From assembly GCA_965644295.1 (NCBI GenBank), contig CBFFRP010000064.1, positions 62,001 to 126,000 of the forward strand: a stretch of 64,000 bases of DNA. Reading direction: 5' to 3'. The position numbers and the translations under genes are program-made. Positions 56,714 through 64,000 of this stretch are shown here, piece by piece (the stretch's first letter is position 1; each line of letters starts with the position of its first letter). The notes beneath the pieces were generated by a model. It did no database searches, was not told the DNA's origin, and saw only the letters and a program-made list of their open reading frames with translations. Source of the stretch: Paraphysomonas bandaiensis. Its lineage: Eukaryota > Chrysophyceae.

Positions 56714-58092
56714 TTACAATCCAATGTAATCCTCTTGTACTGGTGCGACAGTATTGTCTACAGCAGTGTGATAAGTAGGAATAGCAAGTGGAGGATACCA
56801 TGGGCTATTCCCCGGTCTTTCAGACTTATAGTCAATACTTGTCACTTTACGCACAGATGTGGTTTCAAAGTTCGAAATATGCATGTTACGCTTTAGCACA
56901 GTCGGCGTCCCATGAGAATAAATATTCATATTTTGGTTGCACTGTGAGTGTGACCCATCGTTATCTTCCAGGAGATCTTGTTGAAGCTTGCCTTCGTGGA
57001 GCTGTTTGAACTCCGTGGTACGGGACGACGGGGACGAGTGGAGCTGGCTGTATGAAAATGGAGGTTTATTATCACTGAACTCCAGTGCTGCAGCTTGTGC
57101 TGCGTTAATTTTCTGCATCCAGATACGAGTCTTGAATAACGAGAATAGGTCACGCACTAACTCACGAAAGTCTGTGTGCCTGTAACAAATACGATTACAA
57201 GAGATATACTTCAAACAAACAACATACTTCTCCGCGGTGAATAAGAAGGTCAGCTTCCGACGATCGAACTGAAACTCGGCATCCAGCACCTTGATTTTCA
57301 TCCGACGTCTAGCTGCAAATTCTCGACATATATCCAGTGCCCGCCATTCGTCTTCTACCTTTGAGAGCAAGAAAGTCTTTTCCTTCGCGGAGGCTAGGGC
57401 AAGTACTCGGCGCACTGGAATGTCATGATATGGGTAACTGGATCTATTGGATGGAGAGACGATCTTAGATACGACCCCCAAGTCATGCCCACGATCTGCT
57501 TCCACTTTAACAAAATCACCGATACGAAATGTCGGAGAAGATCCGTTTAAGCTTTCACATACAAACATATCCTTTGTACGTTTGAAGTGAACCTAAATGA
57601 AACTTCTTAGATAAATACATGCAATGGTTCATGCATCCATATACCTCATACACATCCGGGAGGATAAACAGGTTCTCCTCAGCACAATCGTTCGACTGAT
57701 ATGTGAACATCTCATTCCTGTCAGGTGATGATGCAGTTGATAATGATCCTCTATCAGATAGCATATGATATATCGAGCAATCATCTTCAGATGTATCGAT
57801 TAAACTCTGTATAGTATGGATCTGTACATGACTGTGAGGGACATGCACTGGACAGTGACTGTATACATACCGAGGGGTGTGAAGGACTGTCATTCATCCT
57901 ATCAAACGATGTCCAACTTCTTCTTCGTTCATCTGTATGTTGATTCCCTCTATCATTGTATTGTAATGGGTAGATATCTATAGATGGACATGATGAGGAT
58001 CGTCTTGATTGATTTGTCTCAGTAATCTCATATGTATCATCTGAATTCCATTGATTGACATTCCCTGGATGATGTTCGGTCCATTTGAGCAT
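56714..58092 (-). CDS. PSP1 C-terminal-domain protein
   Basis: Spliced minus-strand model: 57871-58092, 57645-57806, 57228-57592, 56714-57179 (introns 64, 52 and 48 bp); 1215 nt, 404 aa. The PSP1 domain is found in yeast PSP1 and kinetoplastid cell-cycle mRNA-binding subunits (RBP45/RBP75). It is seen here as RIGDFVKVEADRGHDLGVVS (about residues 149-168), VRRVLALASAKEK, ICREFAARRRMKIKVLDAEF, QFDRRKLTFLFTAEK and FRELVRDLFSLFKTRIWM (about 252-269). The first 125 residues are Ser/Asp-rich and disordered, and the C-terminal 135 are polar with Ser/Gln/Asn. The 48-bp third intron has no stop and a length divisible by three, so retention would insert 16 residues inside the domain. Probably a post-transcriptional regulator; this is inference from the family. 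Confidence 0.9.
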
Positions 58093-58705
58093 GTTTAACT
58101 TAATGTAGAATGAATCTATTCACTTTATCTTATAGTTCCAGAGGTATGTATGTATAGATGAGATTATGAATCTATCTTACAGGGTGTTTCATATATAAGG
58201 ATCCCTACATATCGGCATCCTTTGTTTATTTTTGTTCATATATGCCTCTATTATTGAGACAACAATTGTCTGTATTACAGCCGTAGTTGAATATCAATAA
58301 TAGAGACAATATTTGCCTCAATTTATTTACGAAAAATATGATGCTGCTGCCTCAAGGAAGAGTCGTATGTATATCCTTCTCCTTCTTATCTTCAATACAA
58401 CACTTCAAAAAATATCTTTTCTTTACTTCATTTAGAGTATCTTGAAAGGACAGTTATTTTCATTGGAAAGTATATTGAAATTTTGAAGACATATCCCAGA
58501 CATATCCTGGACTCAAAAATACCGTTGAATCTCTAGGTACACCCCTTCAAGATACTCTTTAGATAGAGACAACTGCATTGTCTATATAGAGGGCTGGAAC
58601 TCTATTGACTGTTGCATTTATATATTGCAAATTTAAAGTCTCTTGCATTAGAAAGGCGTGATACACATCAATCTACTCATTCTCAATACATAGAAACTAT
58701 TCAAA
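58093..58705. other. intergenic with MITE copy 8
   Basis: Divergent promoter region with the MITE at 58210-58350 and a TATCTTGAAAGG/CAAGATACTCTTTAG inverted pair at 58436-58562 that forms an imperfect palindrome of about 130 bp. Confidence 0.5.
58210..58350 (+). mobile_element. 140-bp MITE copy 8
   Basis: TATCGGCATCCTTTGTTTAT, TTCATATATGCCTC and TATTGAGACAACAATTGTC, ending in ACGAAAAATATGATGCTG. Confidence 0.9.
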
Positions 58706-60276
58706 ATGTCAGAGTTCGATCTAAAGATCTGTTGCATGGGTGCAGGCTATGTGGGTGGACCTACTATGGCTATCATTGCATTAAAATGTCCTCGTGTCAA
58801 AGTAACAGTTGTTGATTTATCAGCACCTCAAATAGCTGCATGGAATAGTGATTCGGTATATATGTATATATCATCTATAGACTATACTGTAACTGTAATT
58901 ATCATATGAACAGTTGCCTATCTACGAGCCTGGTCTTGATGAGGTCGTCAAACAGGCCAGAGGAAGGTAACCTTACCATCAAACAAGCCTCCTCATGTAA
59001 CTAGTTTATAGGAACTTGTTTTTTTCTACAGCTATTGACGAAAGTATTCAAGAAGCCGATATCATTTTTGTCAGTGTAAACACTCCTACTAAGACTAGTG
59101 GGATCGGTGCTGGTCGGGCTGCCAATATTAAGAACTGCGAATTATGTGCCCGTAAAATTGCTGAAGTCTCAACCTCCGACAAGATAGTTGTAAGTTGTTA
59201 TATGTGATGTGACATGTGATGATGCTAATTTATATATGGAACAGGTTGAGAAATCAACTGTCCCTGTTCGCACAGCCGAATCAATCAAGCGTGTTCTTGC
59301 TTCAGCCTCGACTCACAACTTCCAGGTTCTGAGCAATCCGGAGTTTCTTGCTGAGGGTACAGCTGTGGATGATCTATTGCATCCCTCCCGCGTACTCATT
59401 GGTGGCGAGCAGACTCCCCGCGGCCTCGCTGCTATCGATACACTGGTTTCGGTGTACGAGCAGTGGGTTCCTCGCGAGCAGATCATCACGACTAACCTGT
59501 GGTCATCTGAGTTATCCAAGTTGGTGGCCAATGCCTTTCTCGCTCAGCGTGTGTCATCAATTAACTCTATTACTGCACTTTGCGAGCAAACTGATGCAGA
59601 TATTGATGAGATTTCCCGGGCCATTGGGTCTGACGTCCGTATTGGCAACAAATTCTTGAAAGCCTCAGTAGGATATGGTGGATCATGTTTCCAGAAAGAT
59701 ATACTCAATCTAGTGTACATATGTGAGTCTTTTGGGTTAAAAGAAGTTGCAGAATACTGGCACCAGGTGGTTGCCATGAATGACTACCAAAAGCGCCGCT
59801 TCGCCCACAAAATGGTTGACCGCATGTTCAACACTATCACAGGCAAACGCATTGCTGTCTTGGGATTCGCTTTCAAGAAGGACACTGGTGATACTCGCGA
59901 GACAGCAGCAGTCTACGTAATGAGGGACCTGCTTGAGGAGCGGGCGGTGCTGTCCGTCTACGACCCGAAGGTTACTCGTGACCAGATGATGGTGGAGTTC
60001 CAGTACTCATGCAACATTACCCCAGAAAATTTCCCTCAATTCGACAATATGGTACTCACCGCCTCGTCAGCCATGGAAGCTTGTACTGGAGCTCATGCTA
60101 TTGCTGTGATGACCGAATGGGATGAATTTACTACTTTGGACTACGAAGCCATTTATTCAGTCATGTCAAAGCCTGCTTTCATCTTTGACGGGCGAAATAT
60201 CCTTCCTCACGATGAACTACGTAAGATTGGCTTTGAAGTGCACGCTATAGGAAAGCCCCAGAGAAATATCTTTTAA
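58706..60276 (+). CDS. UGDH: UDP-glucose 6-dehydrogenase
   Basis: Spliced model: 58706-58855, 58914-58966, 59012-59189, 59245-60276 (introns 58, 45 and 55 bp); 1413 nt, 470 aa, close to the plant/animal length. It oxidises UDP-glucose to UDP-glucuronate with two NAD+, supplying precursors for cell-wall polysaccharides or glycosaminoglycans. Seen: Rossmann motif GAGYVGG (residues 12-18), [41 protein letters not shown], the catalytic Cys in [10 protein letters not shown] (near residue 275), [14 protein letters not shown] and IFDGRN. The eukaryotic-type sequence and order match plant and animal enzymes more than bacterial Ugd. Cytosolic; no signal sequence. The first intron is 58 bp and contains stops, which confirms splicing. 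Confidence 0.97.
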
Positions 60277-60777
60277 AGAAACTGCGTGGTGAAGTGTAGT
60301 GGACTAGTTGTTCCTGCGTTTGGCATTGAGTATGCGATTAATTCTGATTGGAGGACATTAGTACTTAGAAGATATCTTTCATTGTGCAGTGGTGAATAAA
60401 CTAACTGCCAAGCTGGAATACCGTTATCGTTATTAAATTAAACTAGCAATCTAAATTACTGCTCTGTTCTCTTCTGCTTGTTCCGTGAACATTTCGTGGA
60501 ATAGTTGTGATGTGTTATGCGTTATGACAATCCTGCTAGGTTGAGGACACTATCTTCTTACTATTTCTATTGCTTTTTTAAATATATCATTGTTATTGGT
60601 TCCCGCTCTTACACTACCTTGTAAGATTTTCAACCTCTTGATTAAATCGTCTTCGCTTAATTCTTTATATTTTAGTTCTATATATTATATATTTTTGTTC
60701 TGGTTTCGCTCCTGATTTTGTATGTATATTGAAAGTCTTATTATTAGCAATAGGCGTTAAAAACCTGCACCAACTTA

Positions 60778-62290
60778 GTAGCTAGATGAATGCTAGACAA
60801 ACTAGTTAGACCTCTACCTGTAACTAATCAGTACACACTTTTTTTATCCTACTATTTAACGCTACGGAAGCTGCTTGTGCGACCACTTCCGCTCTGAGTT
60901 CTTAAGGTGAACTACCCCGGATGCTTGACTACAGCAGGCAGCCCAATACCCCGGTTGCCCTTCAGGTGGGCCCTGTCCCGGATGCCCTTGAGGTGGACCC
61001 ATTCCCGGATGCCAGTTTATTCGTCAGGGCCCAAAGACGTCTACACAAGTGACACTTATTGGTGTCCCTTGTACCACACAAGCATTCGGCTATGAGTGGG
61101 CAGAAGAATATCTGCTGACTATGTTTGCGGCTCACGTTAGTTTCCCAGAGAAATAACTCCGGTACTTATCCCCCAGAACACCACGAAAAGGTGCGAGTCC
61201 GACTTTGTTGAGGGTAACTTTTAATGAATGAATGTGATATATATACTCACAAGACATACAACACACTAAACAAGACATACAAGCAATCAAACACAATACA
61301 CTTGATATATATATGCGGTAATAATGGCGCCATATATATTTCGTTTATTTCCTTGCTTGTTATGTAGACACAATGAATGACAATGAATCTTATGAATTAA
61401 TAAATATATTCTTTACGGCGTCGTTGCGTGTGTATACTAGTATATAATAAATAATTAACGAAGAAGCTAGCTTTTAGTACAAATAATCTCAGCTCTCAGC
61501 CCCCGCTAGTGTATAGTATATGGACACCACATATTTGAATCAGCTATCTGGAATGTAGTGATTCAAAGATAATATTGAATGATTGCTTTTACAAGCTTTG
61601 AATGGATATAAAACTCTTTGTATATCAGCAGAGCTCCACTGATCAGATTAACACATACATATTTTTTCTATTTCGACAATAATACAGTTTTACAGAAATG
61701 GTATGCTTCCATAATATTCGTTAGGCATAACAACATTTCTACAATTCAATATAGCTCACATTGTTATGTATCTGCAATAAAATATATATGACATATAATT
61801 TCAACAATACTTTTGATTGTACATTGTTGAGCATTGTTCATTTGCTGTTATTCTTATGTACATGATGAACGACACTAGAAACAATTAGACTGCGATTAAT
61901 TAGACTATTACATGTACAAAGTAGTCGAGAGTGACAAAGCTAAGTTGAGTAGTTATCGGCACGTGATATATGAGATCTACGATATAATCTAAGAGATATT
62001 TGGAGAAGTAATACAACTTATGTATGTGGCTATAAGAAACCCGGGATGTTGAGTTTTGCTGTTTGTCAGCGATTAAAAACTGGAGCTCTAAGGTATAATA
62101 CAGTTTCGATTAACAGTATTACTTGAACTAATATAATGATATGATTTATATATTTATATAGTGGAGATAAAATGTATTGACTGTATACGATCCCGTCTAT
62201 CCAAGATTGGTAGTTGATAGAATAGAATTGTAGCAAGTAGCAATGAGTAATGAATAATGAGTGATGATGATTATAATTTTACAAATTGAT
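60778..62290 (+). repeat. composite dispersed repeat, copy 2 (A-B-C) with nested segment
   Basis: Blocks A (60778-60880), B (62046-62092) and C (62125-62290) follow the order of copy 1. The A-B gap is about 750 bp longer here and includes the repeat at 60900-61215. Confidence 0.7.
60900..61215 (+). repeat. dispersed repeat, copy 2 (inverted relative to 4385-4700)
   Basis: Includes a tandem GGATGCCCTTGAGGTGG-type unit (three copies), GTACCACACAAGCAT, TATGAGTGGGC, GTACTTATCCCCC and AAAAGGTGCGAGT, all mirrored at 4385-4700. Confidence 0.75.
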
Positions 62291-62758
62291 TACTGCGTGG
62301 GTTCGATTTAGAAATCTTCGTAAGTAAGGGGTATATCGACTACAGGTGTGATGTGCAGAATCTGTGTGTCTAGTTTTCACTATTGTTAGTTAAAAGAATA
62401 CACATGTTCAATGCGAAGGATGGAGAATATATCAATAAATTGCTGATATTATATATATATGAAATCCAAATTGTCACTATCTACTCTGTATGATATTGTG
62501 GATGATAATATTTAAAAAAAAAAACTGTACTCTACAGCGACACCCACAGCCAGTCAACAACTGGAAAATATGAAACAAAAGGAGATATGAAATATGTTCG
62601 CTTATAAACCTCTCAGTAGCTATTTTCATCGTTCTGATATTGTTCCGTTTTCGTACTTCACTTAAAAATGCATGCAGGTTTCCAAATCATACAACGGTAT
62701 ATACATTTTAAAGCGGTTTAAAATAAGGTTACCATTCTACTTAGTCCCTTGTCCGTTT

Positions 62759-63617
62759 CTATTTCAAAACGCGCTCCCGCAAGCTCTTGCGGATATGAGA
62801 ATTGGACACACCGGCTATACCATACGCCCCCATTACTCTTATCATTCTCATTGCAGTCGACTCAAAGTATATATTTTTGAGTTGGGTTGCTCGCGATAGC
62901 CAAGTCACCTTGGTGCGGTTGTAAAAGTCAAGTGCAAGAAGATGTACAGGAGTTAGGCACATCTGCGCAAATACTGGCACTGTTATTTGACAGATGCTTT
63001 CAGCGAGGTGAGGTTCTTTAACGGCTTTGGACTGGACTAAATAGTCAGCAGCCATGGATGGAAAGTTAAATGCAGCCCCAATGGTAAGTATATCTCGAGC
63101 AAAAAATAGACCCCACGAGGCCAGAGGCAGTTTCGGTGCCTTTTTCTTACTATAAACTTGTGCAAAATATCGATCTTTAGTGATTCCTAGGGCCATATTT
63201 ACCGCAGTAGTTCCGGCCAGTTTCGGGTAAAAACTATCTTGTTGGTTCAACTCACAATAGGTAAGAATGGTGTTTGCAGCAGAGTATGTACCTCCGTATA
63301 CGATGCACACTGCCAAAAAGGTAGGATGCGACATGAATTTAACGGGCGACAAAATGAATGTTTTAAAATTGCTAAATGCTGTATGAAAAATGTTCACTCT
63401 ATTGAATGCGGCCTAAAAAAGGTTAACATATATCACTGTAGTATGTATCGTATCGTACCTTTTGTGTGACAGTTTGATCGACAATTTTAATGAATGGCGC
63501 AACAAGAAAAGCAGAGGTACATGCAGATACAACATCCGCTAGATAGAGTTTTATCTTCCTATCATCAAATGTTGTGCCTGGTATGGGAAAAAGAACTGTA
63601 CTTTCACTTCTTGCCAT
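62759..63617 (-). CDS. multi-span membrane protein, conserved unknown
   Basis: Spliced minus-strand model: 63459-63617 and 62759-63412 with a 46-bp phase-0 intron; 813 nt, 270 aa. Hydrophobic or amphipathic segments lie around LYLADVVSACTSAFLVAPFI, FLAVCIVYGGTYSAANTILT, LASWGLFFARDILTIGAAFN and VPVFAQMCLTPVHLLALDFY. The pattern YGGTY-AN, KLAGTTAVNMALGITKDRYF, FFARDILTIGAAF and TPVHLLALDFYNR recalls a conserved family in fungi and algae that I cannot name from memory, possibly of the mitochondrial inner membrane. There is no classical signal peptide. It is real by splice fit and composition; the function is open. Confidence 0.75.
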
Positions 63618-64000
63618 GATGGTATGTTCACTTGATGGTTATCCTTATAGTGTGACACGTTCCTTATAGGAGATACAAACAACCACTTCTAAGCACTTAA
63701 TATGACTGTATATTGCATATATATTGCATAATATCATGAATTATTATACAGATTGATTCTTATTCTCTGTTCTAGTTGAATGAGAAGCCATATGTCATCA
63801 TGTACATGAACTGCACGAATTATTCACTCACCACAAGAGGTTATACAGAATATTATATGAGGATTCCAACTGCCCATTTGCATACATATACATACATATA
63901 TATACATACACGTTGCTCCGACGTGGATTTTTTTCCCTCTGGACAAACCATGTCCACTAAATATTATACACTTGTATTTTGATGTATTCTGGATTGGTGT
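63618..64000. other. window end, no gene recognised
   Basis: AT-rich with CATACATATA runs. The open frame 63776-63982 shows no family features and may belong to a gene outside the window. Confidence 0.4.

Larger units (their letters stand above)
60277..62758. other. long intergenic region with composite repeats
   Basis: 60500-60770 is unique. 60778-62290 carries the composite repeat (blocks A, B, C) interrupted by the 60900-61215 repeat shared with 4385-4700. No gene recognised. Confidence 0.5.

Noticed and set aside
62759-63617. Sideroflexin or mitochondrial carrier for the membrane protein
   Set aside because: The sideroflexin and carrier signatures (e.g. PX[DE]XX[KR]) are absent.

Overview
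The window is AT-rich nuclear DNA of a microbial eukaryote. The genes have many short introns (mostly about 35-130 bp, GT-AG, donors such as GTAAG/GTATG), and they are set among dispersed repeats, microsatellites and transposon relics. The gene content is fully eukaryotic: Arp2/3 subunit ARPC4, ARF GTPase, an AAAP amino-acid transporter, a GH92 alpha-mannosidase, UDP-glucose dehydrogenase and a PSP1-domain protein. The ankyrin protein, with 'YPE' repeats and a hydrophobic 'LPEKILKNVTKYL' tail, recalls stramenopile (diatom/brown-alga-like) ankyrin proteins. A stramenopile is therefore my best guess for the host, at low confidence and by inference only.

Layout. 0.5-4 kb: SET-domain protein (+), ARPC4 (-), small acidic protein (+). 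4-6.4 kb: repeat-bearing intergenic DNA. 6.4-8.4 kb: single-exon PaaK-like adenylate-forming enzyme (+). 9.3-10.5 kb: membrane-anchored JmjC/cupin protein (-). 12.1-13.7 kb: VWA protein with a CaaX-like end (-). 14.2-15.0 kb: four-span membrane protein (+). 15-18.8 kb: transposon graveyard with a hAT-like MITE. 18.8-19.7 kb: adenosine/AMP deaminase-like enzyme (+). 20.2-24.3 kb: a large disordered lysine/acid-rich protein, probably one seven-exon gene (-). 24.6-25.3 kb: a long GTAT microsatellite and a 112-bp minisatellite. 25.4-26.2 kb: sigma-like GST (+). 26.6-28.5 kb: large secreted protein (-). 30.1-31.0 kb: mitochondrial KHE-like protein (-). 33.7-35.6 kb: ankyrin protein (-). 36.6-40.8 kb: 13-exon GH92 mannosidase (+). 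41.9-43.7 kb: Harbinger-like relics with an inverted duplication. 44.7-45.7 kb: TPR protein (+). 46.5-47.2 kb: two head-to-head Copia relics. 47.7-49.4 kb: amino-acid transporter (+). 49.9-50.8 kb: tail-anchored TPR protein (-). 52.5-53.2 kb: ARF (-). 53.8-54.3 kb: NR2C2AP-like protein (+). 54.6-56.3 kb: repeats and fragments. 56.7-58.1 kb: PSP1-domain protein (-). 58.7-60.3 kb: UGDH (+). 60.8-62.3 kb: repeats. 62.8-63.6 kb: multi-span membrane protein (-).

The genes are independent single-copy housekeeping or membrane/secretory genes on both strands, with no operon-like logic. Several act in the endomembrane system (ARF, GH92, the JmjC membrane protein, the tail-anchored TPR protein, the secreted protein, UGDH for UDP-glucuronate supply), but nothing in the layout shows that they are linked. 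I spliced gene models by hand from reading-frame continuity, splice signals and family alignment. Every multi-exon model given here sums to a multiple of three with no internal stop.

Repeats are the most striking non-coding content. There are eight copies of a ~140-bp MITE with TATCGGCA/TGCCGATA ends, a hAT-like MITE with a clean 8-bp target duplication, several other dispersed families, two inverted duplications of transposon sequence, a short (CCCTAA)4 telomere-type tract and a recurrent TACAGCAGTA motif upstream of some genes. I saw no tRNA, rRNA, CRISPR or prokaryote-type features. I did not find a clearly new biological system. The strongest candidates for novelty are the 20.2-24.3 kb gene, the HxD-altered JmjC membrane protein and the CaaX-tailed VWA protein.
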